Shown: positions 1 to 11,682 of the stretch, one piece after another
Position numbering within the stretch: position 1 is the first letter of the stretch
Layout of the letters: every line of letters begins with the position of its first letter
NCBI GenBank assembly: GCA_910589415.1
Contig: OU342631.1
Location: forward strand, 8,804,001-8,868,000
Reading direction: 5' to 3'
From: Malachius bipustulatus
Taxonomy: Eukaryota; Arthropoda; Insecta; Coleoptera; Melyridae
Length of the DNA stretch: 64,000 bases
Made by a program: the position numbers and the translations under genes
Notes under the pieces: model-generated
The model's database searches: none
Told to the model about the DNA's origin: nothing
The model's input: the letters and a program-made list of their open reading frames with translations, nothing else

Positions 1-185
1 ATGGCATTCCATTTCATTATGTAAGTCATGTTTTTATTTATTATTCTATGATAGCGCTGCAGATCACTGATTTGAGTAGTTCAATTACACACCTTCCAAT
101 TGTTTTTATTTTATCTGGCAGACATGCTTCATTTTATTCAAGGCTTAGTTGATAAAATATTGTCTGGATCACGTGATATTGATGT
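1..185 (+). repeat. Dispersed repeat family R1, partial copy cut by the window edge
   Basis: This stretch matches, with scattered differences, 16085-16262 on the plus strand and 19397-19560 on the minus strand. Shared landmarks in order are the phrase around GTCATGTTTTTATTTATT, the phrase TATCTGGCAGACATGCTTC, and GGATCACG(T)GATAT at the end. No coding capacity is evident. Only the distal half of the family is present because the window begins inside it. Confidence 0.75.
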
Positions 186-428
186 TCAGTAGTTTCATGA
201 AGTAAATCTATTCTAATAGTTGGGCCAACAATAATCAGAAATCAGCAAGTGTTCAGTTTTGTCAGAATTATATCCCATTCCAGATGTTTTTTAAATTTCA
301 GTTGGGTATGGAAATTAGAATTAATGGATTAGAATGCCGAGCTTTGAACTACTTTTGACAAGCTAAATGTGAATCTAATTAAAGTCCTATCTATCTAATC
401 AAATCCTATCACAAGGTTGTATTGCCAG

Positions 429-1186
429 CAGATCTGTCCAGTATTTGAAATAAAATAATTGAAAAGGTATTTCAAATACTTTCGGTATTTGAAATACTTT
501 ATGTCAAATCCTTTCGATTATCGGTATTTGAAATCTTTTGGTTGAGTATTTGGATTTGGTATTTGGTTTTCAGAAATGCTGGCATTTCAATTATTACTTT
601 GCTTGGTATTTCAAATACTCTCCAGTGTTTCAAATACCCTCCAATAATTCAAATACTTTATAAGCATTATAAGTATTTCAAGAATGAGTACTTTAATTAC
701 TCAAAATAGGTACCTAACTCTAACGTATTGATCTATGTCTTTTCTTACATATTTACTCTACAAATTAAGGGTTTATTTACTAACAAATTTTATAATTTAT
801 TAATAGTTCCGAATCTACAGGCTGTCCCATAAGTAGCGCATAAACTCTTCAGCATGTCGTTCGGGGCTGCAAGCCACCAAAATGATTGAAATGGAATTTT
901 CCTATTAGTTTATAGAAACGTCAAAAAATAATCACTTATATTTTATCTGAAATCAAAGGAGATATTTTTACATTTATGTTCTATCTATGTCTCAAATTCA
1001 AATAAACAGTCCGTACAAAACATTTGAAATACTTTACTTGCTGTAAATTTCAATAATTACGTCTCTTGAGTATTTGGTATTTGAAAACTTTTTTATCAAG
1101 CAGAGTGTTTGGTATTTCAAATTGCTAATACCTTATACGGTATTTGATATTTGAAATACTTTCAATGGGTATTTGTAGCAGCTCTG
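429..1186. mobile_element. Non-autonomous hAT transposon
   Basis: The ends are inverted repeats beginning CAGATCTG on the left and, read inward from the right, CAGAGCTG, the CAGnGnTG-type terminus of hAT elements. They are flanked by an 8-bp duplication, ATTGCCAG at 421-428 and GTTGCCAG at 1187-1194 (one mismatch). Both subterminal regions are packed with GTATTTGAAATAC-like palindromes in both orientations (about 440-680 and 1020-1170), as expected of hAT transposase-binding repeats. The centre (about 700-1010) has no transposase reading frame, so the element would need a transposase in trans. Confidence 0.85.
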
Positions 1187-1194
1187 GTTGCCAG

Positions 1195-2394
1195 GATAGC
1201 TAAATATTCTCCTAAGTAGATATATTGAACTTATTTACGTCTTTCTGTGTATTTTACAACTACCTTTGCCATTTAATTCAATACAGTAATACTTGAGGAA
1301 TACTTTAGTTTCGAGTATAAAATTTAAAAATGATTAATACGTAAAATGAGAATTTTTTGATTAATGTTTTAACTTTAAAACGGAAAGCCAAAACTTATTA
1401 GATACTTTTTACTAAAGAAGAACAAATATTTTTATTATGTAATATAAAAAAAAAACCAAATGGCAAATGAGAAAGTAAAACTTATTTAAACTTTTTTAAC
1501 AATTAGCTAGCTCCAAAGTCCAAATTAACTGTCCAAATGTCCAGGGTATTCAACTTTAAGACAAAATATCACAGCCAGCTCTACTAGTTAAATTAAATTG
1601 TAAAAACATCTGCTGGAATGAGGAATGGCATACTGAACAGTGATGAAATGACACCACTGCATGGGTATGGTTTTGTCACTTCTGTTACACAATATTCAAT
1701 TCTGTTCTTCTTTTCCTTTCTGATACTTCTTAATTATATTTTTATATCAGTGTATAATTGACAAGGTAAAAAGCCCATAGATTCTTCACAAGTTCCATAA
1801 AAAAATGGTAGTACCTGGCAACAATGGGAAAAGTTATAAAATGGACATTTAGTCAAGATATAAAATCTGTTCATGCTAGAGTACTTGCATATTGACAGAT
1901 TTTTTATCAAGTTCTAACTTCTGCTATTGTACAATGACCGTGGAGTTAACAGGACCACTAAATCCATGGACGTGCCATTATTGGCGATGTCCCCATAACA
2001 GCCACATATTTCGCCTGAGACTGGAATTCACGACTTTGCAATCCCTTTTAAAATATATACAATTAGAGAGATACCCTATTATAATAAAAGGTAGGTATTT
2101 ATAGAATAATACAAAAATAATTGATTTTTCATCGCTGCTCACAAAAAAAGACAAATCATTTTAAATTATAAATTTATAAAGATATTCAGATTTTCAAACA
2201 ATTTTCCTAAAATATTTTCCCATTACTTTCAGTATTTTAATGTTTCACAGCATTTTTCACACTTTAGAGTAAAATAAAATAAATATGCTTTGGCTCGTGA
2301 AATTCACAGAAACTGAAACCTGCTACTAGGTAGCAGTTTCTCTAAGTCAAAATTTAATTCCTTCTCATTTAACTCCCTTCTAAATTAAATATCG
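1195..2394. other. Intergenic, no gene seen
   Basis: About 1.2 kb of AT-rich sequence downstream of the minus-strand mTERF gene. Reading frames are short and show no recognisable motif. A short inverted repeat (TGCTACTAGGTAGCAG, about 2321-2336) is the only local structure noticed. The 3' end of the mTERF transcript presumably lies in the right part. Confidence 0.5.
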
Positions 2395-3679
2395 TCATTT
2401 TTTCTTCGTCTTCAGTAGAGCTTCGAATATTTGCTGGTATTGCTTTTGACTTTTCGTGAGCGGGTATAAGCTATCCAGACGCAGTCCTTGATCCGAAATT
2501 TCTTTCAGTCTCTGTTTCATCGTCTCGATGCCGTGCAGCAGGATTTTCGGTACCCTGGTGATATGGACCGGTTTGAAACCTTCTGAATAGAGAAAATCGA
2601 TAATTTCCTGGATTTTCTTCAAGTTTTTCGTTTTAATAGCCGGATGCTTGGAAATCATAAACTTGATCTGTTCGGGGGTGCAGTCGAGATGTTCAGATAG
2701 ATATTCGATCAGCGAGTGGTTACCTAATACGAGTTTATTTTCTGTTTTCCTCTGTAGATACCTGAAAAGTATTACAATTATAAAGGAATAAGAAATAGGT
2801 TGCTAGTTGAGTTTACTTATCAAAGACACTGTCAGGAGCTCGAACCATCCACGTTTTGAGCTTGTCAAGGTCGTATTCTTTCATAGCATTCAATCGCCAG
2901 CGAACGGTCTCCGGATTGTACATCAGTATGTGAAGATCGTTGAATATCTCATTTTTTGTAATTCCAAAACCTGCAATAATAATTATAGAAATGTATTGAG
3001 TGGATTTTATTAATTGAGTGAGGCAGTGACAACCTAATAATACATCAACCATTCGATCTATTCTATCCAGGTCTACTTTAAGCAAAAACGGCTTCTTCGA
3101 TATACACTCATAGATGACTTCTTCAGGTTGCTACAAAATATTAAATTAAAATGCATAAATGGTAATATAAACAAATATTACATTGAAAGCGTTTCCAAAA
3201 AACGCAATCCGCTCTGAATACGTGGGATCGGGGCAGCTCAAAAACTCAGCCAAGACGCACACATTGATATTCAGCATCGGCGCGGCCTTATTTAGATCTA
3301 TGCGGTCCTTTAATAAACCGATTTTATCGTCGAGGTTTCCTTCTGAAAGAATGTAAGGATACTGGAGGACCGTTTCATGTTCGATACCGCTCTTTCTACA
3401 AAAACTATAATTAGCAGCCAAGCGATCCGCTCCCACACGAGTCAAGCATTTATGCTTTTCTACAATTTTCAACGCGTGTAACTTTCTGACGCCTATAATT
3501 CGTTCCAGCATTTCCCCCGTCTGTCTCTGGGGATTTGTTTTATTCCCTTCGGGGCTTGGTAAATCTTTTTCCTGGCACTGCGTTTTATTTGTGCAAGCAA
3601 CTGGTTTTGTTGCAATCGTTCTTAAAATTGTGGTTATAGTAGAACGGGTGAGAAAACTTGCGTTTTTTATGGAACGCAT
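2395..3679 (-). CDS. Mitochondrial transcription termination factor (mTERF family), four exons
   Basis: Predicted product is 371 residues. Exons on the minus strand are 3679-3182, 3130-3034, 2970-2817 and 2761-2395; introns of 51, 63 and 55 bp all have GT/AG borders, and the exon lengths sum to 1116 nt, an exact codon multiple. The N-terminus (about 25 residues) is rich in R, S and T without acidic residues, typical of a mitochondrial targeting peptide. The rest has the mTERF-repeat look: leucine- and proline-spaced helical repeats such as LSEGNLDDKIGLLKD and a C-terminal repeat with QIKFMISKHPAIKTKN. Family members bind mitochondrial DNA or rRNA through a solenoid of mTERF motifs and act in transcription termination or ribosome assembly. 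Length fits insect mTTF/mTERF proteins (about 370-430). I cannot tell which paralogue this is. The start is the first ATG of the first long exon. Confidence 0.9.
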
Positions 3680-4447
3680 AATGTCTTTTCATATTATTGA
3701 ACTGGAAAAGTGGCCAGCAAAACACAAAATTGTGTAATATTGCTATTACAAAACAAAGTCAAACTAGAATAACAAAACAATACTATATTTTTATAAACTT
3801 TTATATAAGTGAAAGTGAGGTTAAAGAAGTAATCTTCTTCGTTTCTTTAATGGCCTTTTAACTTTTGTGCATTTAGCCAGCTATATTTTTCTTGCTTTGG
3901 TTGGATTATTGGAACTTGGAACTTGGAAGTGGAAAGTTGTTTCCCATTTTTGTCTACTTCATTTATTCTTTCCCGTTAATAGAATTCTCGGTCATTATTT
4001 ACATCTGCGGCTCCTACAGTTTCACTATGGCACCTATATAGGGGTGGAGAACATACCTATAGTAACACCAGGAAGGTATTCATTTGCTGGGGAAATGAAA
4101 GATAAGCGAACAAAACGGCATCAAAAGAAGGTCTTCCTGAGTGCGGGCCTGTTTAGAACAGTGAATATCATAATAAACATGCAAGGTCAGAGTGTCGAGA
4201 GGACGCCGGAAACTCGTAAACAACACAGAGCCGGTCTGGTAACAGACGCAACATACGCGGCATGCAAACGTAGTCGGAATATAATAGCGAGCGATGTCGC
4301 GTATTTTTGGAGTATAAATGCAAAATAAATGCAAATTTGAAAATAAAAAGCGTGCTACCGTTATTCTCGAAGATATTCCTTGCCCTGAAAGTGAAAAAAA
4401 AAATAGAAATTCGACCGTAGTGCCAAAGAGGCCTTAGTGGTGACCTT
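3680..4447. promoter_or_regulatory. Upstream region of the mTERF gene
   Basis: The promoter and 5' UTR of the minus-strand mTERF gene must start here. No clear TATA box or initiator could be fixed. A plus-strand open stretch at 3867-4328 has no ATG at its start and no known motif, and I do not treat it as a gene. Confidence 0.4.
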
Positions 4448-4461
4448 GATATTAGTTTGCC

Positions 4462-4980
4462 CTGGCTGTTTTTAGCTTCTTACCCACCCAGCACCCCTAT
4501 TTCGCTCCTCGGTCCCGAAAAAATTGATGAAACTTAGAAGCCGCGGATGTAAACAATTACCGAATTCTCTAATACCCCCCATTTTTTTTATTTTTAATTC
4601 CTCCATTTTTATATATTTTTTTATTCCTACTATAATGGAGGAGTTAGTCAACTGTTCAACACACACAACACAGGTAAAGACTCTTTTCTCGCAGAAAATA
4701 TCACCTAACGCTAACAGATACAGAGTCGGGTAAAATAGACAAAAGATGCGCAATTTTGTGAGCATCTTGAATTAGTCAAGACATAAAAAATATCTGTGAC
4801 CGCTCCTGCATGAGATTTCGCCCATTTCTCGACGATTTAAAAGGAAAGCAGTCGGGACTGGGTGCTTGGAAATGACTTTTAATAATAATTGTAGTCATAA
4901 TAAATTCAAAAATCTATAGAAATACACTTCCAAATAATGATTTTAAAAAAGGTTTCATTTTATGGAAACGAGCTGTCAAG
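4462..4980. mobile_element. 519-bp insertion with a 14-bp target duplication
   Basis: The 14-mer GATATTAGTTTGCC occurs at 4448-4461 and again at 4981-4994, bracketing 519 bp. A perfect 14-bp direct repeat with no terminal inverted repeat points to target-primed integration (LINE, SINE or Penelope type) rather than a cut-and-paste transposon. The insert has no clear poly(A) tail, no long reading frame and no tRNA-like boxes, so its class stays open. Confidence 0.6.
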
Positions 4981-4994
4981 GATATTAGTTTGCC

Positions 4995-5796
4995 GCACAA
5001 AAGTGCGGAAAAAAATCCACGAGGAGGCGCGCGCTCCGCCAACAGCCGATACTTAGCGTATTACCATTTTTATTATAAGTTTATATTTGTTGAAGATTTC
5101 AAATTTCTGTTGCGCTGCATAAGATTATTCTTAATTTATTCAAATATTTTTCTTAATTCGTTAACAGGACTAGTCATCAATCATCAGTCAACAGTTCAAC
5201 CCTCATCCATCAGTGATGACGAGAACGTGTCTGTCTACTGAACTGATATGCCAGAGGCCAGAGGTCAATGCCTGTTACTGTACTGATTAGTCTGTAGTCT
5301 GTACTGATTCCTTAGATTCCATAAATAGTAAATATAAATACCCAATCACTACAGATAATTGACAGATGTAGAGGGCGGCCAAATATAAATATGTGACTGT
5401 AAGGCTATTATAGCGAAGGGCGGTTAAGCAAAGTTCGAAGATACTAATATCAATTTTATTGATTATTACCCCATTACAATAATATTTAACTAACTTATTG
5501 CTAGAATATGTCGATGCCCATTCTCTCGGAAAGACGGGATCGCACCTTCCTCTCTTGAGTACATACAATAACTTATTTCCTAATAATTTAAATCTAAAAA
5601 AAATACAGTAATTTCTACCTGTTGCTGATTAAACATAAAGGATTACAGTTTCTGCAATAGTGGAAATGTAAACGTACCCGGCTTATGAACTCAAATCACC
5701 TTATCAACAACTCTTGTTTTATAAAATGGTTTAAAGACATCGGATGAACTTTGTAAATAAACAGAGTTATTAAAACTAAAGATCAATTACTTAACA
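4995..5796. other. Intergenic, no gene seen
   Basis: This lies between the 14-bp-duplication insertion and the stop codon of the zinc-finger gene. It contains a short run of CTGTACTGATT-like repeats (about 5260-5310) and AT-rich sequence. The right-hand part is the likely 3' UTR of the zinc-finger gene. Confidence 0.4.
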
Positions 5797-7645
5797 CTAC
5801 TTTCCATCACACTTTGCATGTTGTATTCTTGGTCTTGGTACCCATAAGCTCATTCTGATTGAGTGAATGGACTTCAAATGACGGACGTGGTTCGATTTAT
5901 TTCTCGTTTCATAGTGACATTCAGCACATTTGTACACTTCTGCATCTTTGGAATGTTTTCGTTTATAATGTACAGTCAAATAATATTTATATTTTGATTT
6001 GTAAGAACATTCCTGACAGTTGTACATTTCTGCATCTTTCGCATGTTTTATTTTATAATGTTTGTTAAAATGACTTTTATATTTTGTTTCAAATGAACAT
6101 TCCTGGCATTTGTACACTTCAGCATTTTTGGGATGTTTACGTTTATAATGTTTTGTCAAATCACCTTTCCATTTTGTTTTGTAAGAACATTCCTGACAGT
6201 TGTACACTCCAGCTGTTTCTTTCGAATGTTTACGTTTACAATGTTTAGTTAAATTTCTTTCAATGTTTGTTTTGTAAGAACATTCCTGACAGTTGTAAAT
6301 TTTGGCTTCTTTGGAATGCATAATTTTATGACTGGTCAAATAACCTTTTCTTCTTGTTTGATACGAGCATTCCTCGCATTTGTACATTTCTGCATCTTTG
6401 GAATGTTTATATTTATAATGTTTGGTGAAATCACTTTTAAATTTTGTTTTAAAAGAACATTCCTGACATTTGTACATTTCAGCATCTTTTAAATGTTTAT
6501 ATTTAAAATGTTGAATCAAAGCACCTTTCCATTTTGTTTCATGAGAACATTCGTCACATCTGTACAGTTCTGCTTCTGTTGAATGCTTTTGTTTATAATG
6601 TCGAGAGAAATATCGGTTAACCTGCTGATTAGCGACGGTTTTACCCCTACGCTGGCCCCCCTCCACTCTCTCTGCTAGCGTGCTGCTAGCTCTGAGTCGA
6701 CAGGCTCTCAGCGTTGCCACATGAAATCCGTGTCTCCGTTCTCCTACGGCCCTTAAAGTGTCATTTTTGATTACAAATAATATTAAAACACTTATTTGCT
6801 GCAGTAAGTCAGGTCTTTGGTCAGGGTAGGTTTTTTTTCCTTCAAATATTCGTAAAATGAAAAAAAAACCTACCCTGACCAAATACCTGACGGAACCGGT
6901 AGCTACTTATTACGGTCTCGTGCGGAAGCGGGCAGGAAGCACGCAGGATTGTCTGCAGAACGTAGGAGAAGGGCTTGCATATGGCAACGCTGAGAACGTG
7001 TCGGAGCCTAGCAAGCAGAGAGAGTGGAGGGGGGCCAGCGTAGGGGTAAAACCGTCGCTAAACAGCAGGTTAACCGAAATATCTTTTCCGTTTTGTTTCA
7101 TAGGAGCATTCCTGACAGTTGTACACTTCAACTTCTTTGGAATGTTTAAGTTTGTAGTGTTGGATAAAATTAGATCTATCATTTGTTTTATACGCGCAAT
7201 GCGCACAGTTATACTTCAACTCTCCTCCGCTCTTGCTTTCAGAAGATCGTGCCTGAAGTGCTCCACTTTCTTGAACAGAATCACAGGGATCGGGCCCACC
7301 CTTAACAATTCCAACGCTACCACGACTCCCGGTCAACAGTTTGTGGTCTTGGATGTCGATCTCTTCTTTCAAGACCGACATGGATAAGTCTTTGGCTTCT
7401 TGTTTTATTGGGAACGGTGCCTCAAAATTACTTAATTCAGAAGGCCCGCAACCAGCGTCCTCGTTTTGTTCATCTTCACACTTCAACTTCGCCGAATTGA
7501 GTAGCAAGAAGTCCTCCTCCACCTCGTGCTCCATAAACTGATCATCCTCATCTGAGGCTTCCGTTTTGATAACCATTTTCTCCTCCAGCTGATGTTGAAC
7601 GTGACAATAATAATTAATGCCGATATTTCCGTCGTTTAAACTCAT
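5797..7645 (-). pseudogene. C2H2 zinc-finger protein gene interrupted by a transposon
   Basis: Two open segments on the minus strand, 7645-7076 (190 codons) and 6606-5797 (270 codons including the stop), belong to one reading frame split by the element at 6615-7075 plus one 8-bp target duplication. Without the insert the gene would be a single exon of 459 residues. It has an acidic N-terminal region of about 130 residues and then ten C2H2 fingers of the form C-x2-C-x12-H-x4-H with linkers such as KHSKDAEMYKC. The insertion falls in finger 2, after the residues KRKRYF and before its two zinc-binding histidines. Such tandem-finger proteins are usually nuclear DNA-binding regulators. As sequenced, translation stops two codons into the transposon, leaving one complete finger. 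No phase-compatible splice donor was found that would remove the insert as an intron. The downstream half stays open and undecayed, so the insertion is probably recent or polymorphic. Confidence 0.88.
6615..7075. mobile_element. 461-bp fold-back transposon (MITE) inside the zinc-finger gene
   Basis: Termini are GGTTAACCTGCTG and its inverse, with inverted repeats of about 60-65 bp matching closely and weaker pairing up to a central hairpin (AGGGTAGGTTTTTTTTCC and its complement around 6825-6880). It is flanked by the 8-bp duplication GAAATATC at 6607-6614 and 7076-7083. An 8-bp duplication fits hAT, P or Merlin-type transposases. TTAA within the termini would suit piggyBac, but the matching 8-bp flanks argue against that. 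There is no transposase. Confidence 0.88.
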
Positions 7646-9211
7646 AATGTTAACAAAGTTTTTCGTTAAAAATGCGGCTGTTGGTGTTGCTTTTCTTTTT
7701 TTTTCGTTACTTTTCTTTCACTTCACACTCTTCACAGACACAGAATAGAATTGTTTATTATTTCTATTCTGTGTTCACAGAATAGACTAACTTCTAGCTG
7801 TGGTTATGGCTTAATTTATACAATCAGTGACATTTGACGTTTTCTAGAATCTCTTCTGTCTAACCAAGGAGAAAGAACAGCAGGCAGGTTATTAACATCC
7901 AATAACTCACGTGATACATAATTTATTTTATTTCATACAAAATGAAATATAAAAATCAAATCTGTTTGTTTTTAAAATCAAACAAATGTTTTTAATAATT
8001 AAGTAAGCATGATTACCATGGATATATCATATATCAACTGAAAAGTTTATAGAAAATGACATATGAAATCCAAATAATCAACCAACAATGCAATAACAAA
8101 AGCAACATCCAATGGTTACCAGAATTAAACCAATAGTAATATTAGAGGGAGTTATGGATTCATAACAGTCCCAAGGGAGTTATGATTATGAATATGTTTA
8201 TAGTTACGGTAATCAAGCGTTTATCTAGTTATAAATTATTATAATGTATTAGTATGAAATAAAAACATATTCGCGTTTATAGGATCTACGACGTTGTAGA
8301 ATTTAGTATTGGGTATGGTATAATTTTTAATTCGATATCTAATGCAGTTACAGAGAAAAAGTTTCTTTGTAGACACACGAACGGTAGTGTGATCTTAGTA
8401 CCCCGCCTATCATCATACTGATCCTTAAAATCCTTGACAAACTTCCAGGTATACGGGAGTTCTGAGCTCCCTATACTATCTGCTGATGGGGCTGAGTGCA
8501 TTTTTTGTCCAGAAAATCTCAGTGACAGATAAGTAGTTATTGATAGAGCACTATAATGAGTTTGAAATATTAAGAAAGTTCACTTTAGGTAACGCGAACA
8601 AGTAGAAATTTTATTGTTAAAACATTCTTCAAAAGTTTACCATTTTATAAAAACACGTGGACAGGACTTGTAAGAAATTATGTGAATTTTTAGACAGTTA
8701 TACGTTCATGGAAAATCTGACGTTTTTGAAGTTGAATTTTGACATTTCCAACTTTTTGTGAGAATTAGAATGCGCGACCCTATTAAGAGTCAGTGTCGGT
8801 AATACAGGTTCCCTAAGACTGGCAACAGTAGAGCGCCCTCTTAGAACCTTGCAGGAAATAACTACCATCCTGGCATTCATGGTAATCACTTAATCAGAAG
8901 CAAACAATCAGAAGCTAAACATCCAAAACATCAGAAGTAAAACTTAAACTTTGTTAAATTTTATTAACTTTATTAAGTTAATTTTGACTTGTGTTAGCAC
9001 TTAAATGTGTACCAACACCAATAAATTATTATAAGTACTTTCGTCATTTTGATTTGAATAACTAATGTTGCGTTCACCATGGTCCATAATCCTAAAATAA
9101 CGAAAAACCCTAGGACTGTAGTCCTTCCTGATGTTTTATATTAAAAGAATATACGGTGATTGAATTGACATGTGTCGTTCAGTCACTATCAATAGTGTCA
9201 ATCTACTATAT
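7646..9211. other. Upstream of the zinc-finger gene; no confident gene
   Basis: The first 200 bp should hold the zinc-finger promoter and contain inverted copies of TTCTATTCTGTG (about 7742-7782). Around 8786-8806 there is a solitary copy of the AGTGTCGGTAATACAGGT motif that marks repeat family R1. A 71-codon minus-strand open stretch (8286-8501) has a coding-like start but no homologue I recognise. Confidence 0.4.
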
Positions 9212-10197
9212 ACTTTATTTTTTATTTAGATGGATTCCACCAAGTCAAAATTCTAGGGGAACGATTGGCAACAAGACTGATTAGGTTGGTTATGGTGATA
9301 GTTGTTACTAAAATAGTCACTGGAATAGTTACTAAATTAATTTAGGTTATGTCCATTAGTTGAAATGTCATTTTATTTCAAAATTTCAATCCAAAAAAAA
9401 AACTATAAACTCAATTTTTAGAGGTAAATTGGAAAATTTTAGAGACTTGTATAGGTGTAAGTACCTTAGCTATTTACTCTTATAAATCTTATGTATGTAG
9501 GATTAGACCGATTCCTTCTTAGTTTTATGTAAAAATGTTGAAAATAGAAGAAAATCTATTATTGATAAATAGAAGAGGTACTTACATTTATTTAATAATT
9601 TTTTAAGAATTTTTCAAGGAATCTGATTAAACAGTATTTTTGCTTAATCTGGAGAAACATCTTTCAATCGCTATTGTTTATAGCATTTGATGATTCCTTC
9701 ATTTCTTTCTTTTGAAATAAATTTACCTGCCAGCATTTTAATAATTTTGAATTTGATAATTTGGTTTGTTAATTTGACAACTTCAACTTTTCAGTTCCTT
9801 CGCATTTCGCTGTGACTAGAGTGCCGACTCAGGGAGTAGACCAGTTTTCGCAAAACGTCATTGGATATGGTCAATCCAAGCAACAGTTAAATTTGTCCTC
9901 AAAAAACGAATAACTACTAAAAAAGGACTATTTTCAGAGAAAATAAAGTAATTTGAAGTTTTTAATTTGCGTTTTATAACAGTGGAACTTACAACAAGGA
10001 AACATGTTTTGCAGGTGACGTCATAGCCTATACCCGAATCGGGGGAATGTTGCCGTTACTTTAGTCACAACATAAATTTTTTGCCAAGGTCGAGAAAACA
10101 GGCTACCATCCGACAATATGAAAATTACTGTTTAAAGATTGCACAGGGTACCAACTTGACAGCTGTTTGACAAGTCCATCTAAATAAAAAATAGACT
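9212..10197. mobile_element. DNA transposon family T1, copy A (986 bp)
   Basis: Nearly identical to 28394-29370. The terminal inverted repeats share ATTTTTTATTTAGATGGA after a slightly divergent outer 5 bp. The flanks are ATAT on the left and TTAT on the right, an imperfect 4-bp duplication. There is no transposase reading frame, so it is non-autonomous. The element ends 164 bp before the start codon of the 10362-11271 gene and so sits in that gene's upstream region. Confidence 0.85.
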
Positions 10198-10361
10198 TTA
10201 TGATTTATAAACGTCAATTTATAATTTACCGCGAAAAGAAATTAGAATTTTAAAATAACTTGACAATAATAATTATTAAGAGAATGTATTATTAATATTA
10301 TACTATTTGTATCTTTATCATAAAAGTTAAGCGCCTAAGATTATAATAATTCAGGAACGCA

Positions 10362-11271
10362 ATGCCACCGTTCAGGGTAATTATTTCCCATTTTTCATAC
10401 ATTTCATAATATAAAATTTTTACTTTATATTTTATATGTTCAATAATTTTATTATGCCTTATAATTTTAGCTTGAACCGGCACCCTTTATTACCAGTAAA
10501 GATAAGCCAGTCAAGATAATTCATACAAAAGGGATTTATGATAAAAGAGTGAAAATAACCGATTGGGAAGTGAGTCGAGAAAGCGAGCCCTTTGACAATG
10601 ATCCCTTTCTGCAAGGGAAAGTTAACCATTTCCTATCTCACTATGATCGCTTGGGTGAACGACCGACTGAGCAATATACCACCGTTACAAGACTAATGCT
10701 TGAACAAATAAAGAATAAGAGAGGCTACACTTCTTCTATCATTATACCACATAAACGGTTAATCAATTATTACACCTATACAGAGTAAGCCTACATTAAT
10801 TAGGTAGGTCGTTTTATTAATAATTATAAGTCCATGTCGTCCCTTATTTTCTAGCACTATAGATTGTAATGCAAAAGAGATGTCAACTTCTTGTCCAAAA
10901 ATTTGTTCAGGCGATTATTCCACAACAATGCAATCGAGTTATGGATCTCATTACAGCAAGACATCATCAAGAGTATGATAAATATCTCATATTAGTTATA
11001 ATAATAATAACGTTTCTTAGAATTTGTTTTTTGTTCTTTCTAGGCTGCAATACAAGTCGAGCCATTTTCAAAATACAGAAAATTCAAATTTGAAGATCCA
11101 ACTATGAGTGACACCAAATTCTATGACGAAAAATTCCATGAAAGATCAGTTGATCTTCAACGCAGTAAAGGAGGCCGATGGATTTCATATAATCCATACA
11201 CTGGCCTGTACAGTAATGGGACAGCACCACGAACTCTACCAAGGAAATGTGTTAAATTGGACTATGAATAG
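10362..11271 (+). CDS. Unrecognised four-exon gene, 224-residue protein
   Basis: Exons are 10362-10376, 10471-10784, 10855-10972 and 11044-11271, with introns of 94, 70 and 71 bp, all GT/AG, and 675 nt in total including TAG. The start is a 15-nt exon encoding MPPFR, chosen because it is the nearest ATG ending at a GT donor in the phase required by exon 2. The protein is hydrophilic, rich in K, S, T and Y, with no signal peptide or membrane segment. The middle carries a cysteine-containing stretch (NAKEMSTSCPKICSGDYST) and the C-terminus contains GGRWISYNPYTGLYSNG. I do not recognise the family. The small size and Tyr/Ser-rich composition recall axonemal or sperm microtubule-associated proteins, but that is only an impression. 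Confidence 0.8.
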
Positions 11272-11682
11272 ACGAATCATTAACTTCTACTCCCGCAATT
11301 TTCTTATACCACTTTTTTTTATTATGCTTTTATTTTATTTTATTATGCTCTACATAATTATATTAATTTGTGTTTGTTTAATTATTATACTTTTTGTTTT
11401 GTATATTGATGTAGGCATTTCTTTATTAATCGCGGCTATATATTCACAAAAACCGACAACACAAGTCCACGACGGAAAACAAAAAATGATAAATAACCAT
11501 GAAGCAAGTAGTGTGACGTCATATCAAGACAATTTATGACGTCATTCGGTGGAAAAACTTTATTTTTTATTCGAAAAAAAAGAATAAAATTTTGAAGATT
11601 TTTTAAATGTGATGATAGATAACCATTTATTTGTGTGACGTCAAAAGACCGAGAAGCCCGGAACGCAGCCTGTGGCAGTCAC

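Noticed and set aside
3867..4328. Plus-strand 150-codon open stretch upstream of the mTERF gene
   Set aside because: It begins with GTG, not ATG, has no splice or domain evidence, and overlaps the expected mTERF promoter; likely chance.
6615..6882. 5' extension of the downstream zinc-finger frame to an ATG at 6882
   Set aside because: That extension is encoded by the transposon's own terminal sequence, so it is not an authentic N-terminus.
6615..7075. The zinc-finger insertion as a spliced, transposon-derived intron
   Set aside because: The acceptor side is in frame (CAG|GTTAAC), but the only donor at the other edge is in the wrong phase and a stop follows within two codons.
6615..7075. piggyBac origin of the zinc-finger insertion (TTAA near each end)
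   Set aside because: Identical 8-bp GAAATATC outside GGTTAACC on both sides is better explained as an 8-bp target duplication.
8286..8501. Minus-strand 71-codon frame MHSAPSADSIGSSELPYTWK
   Set aside because: The first half looks coding-like but there is no family match, splice partner or conserved motif that I can identify.
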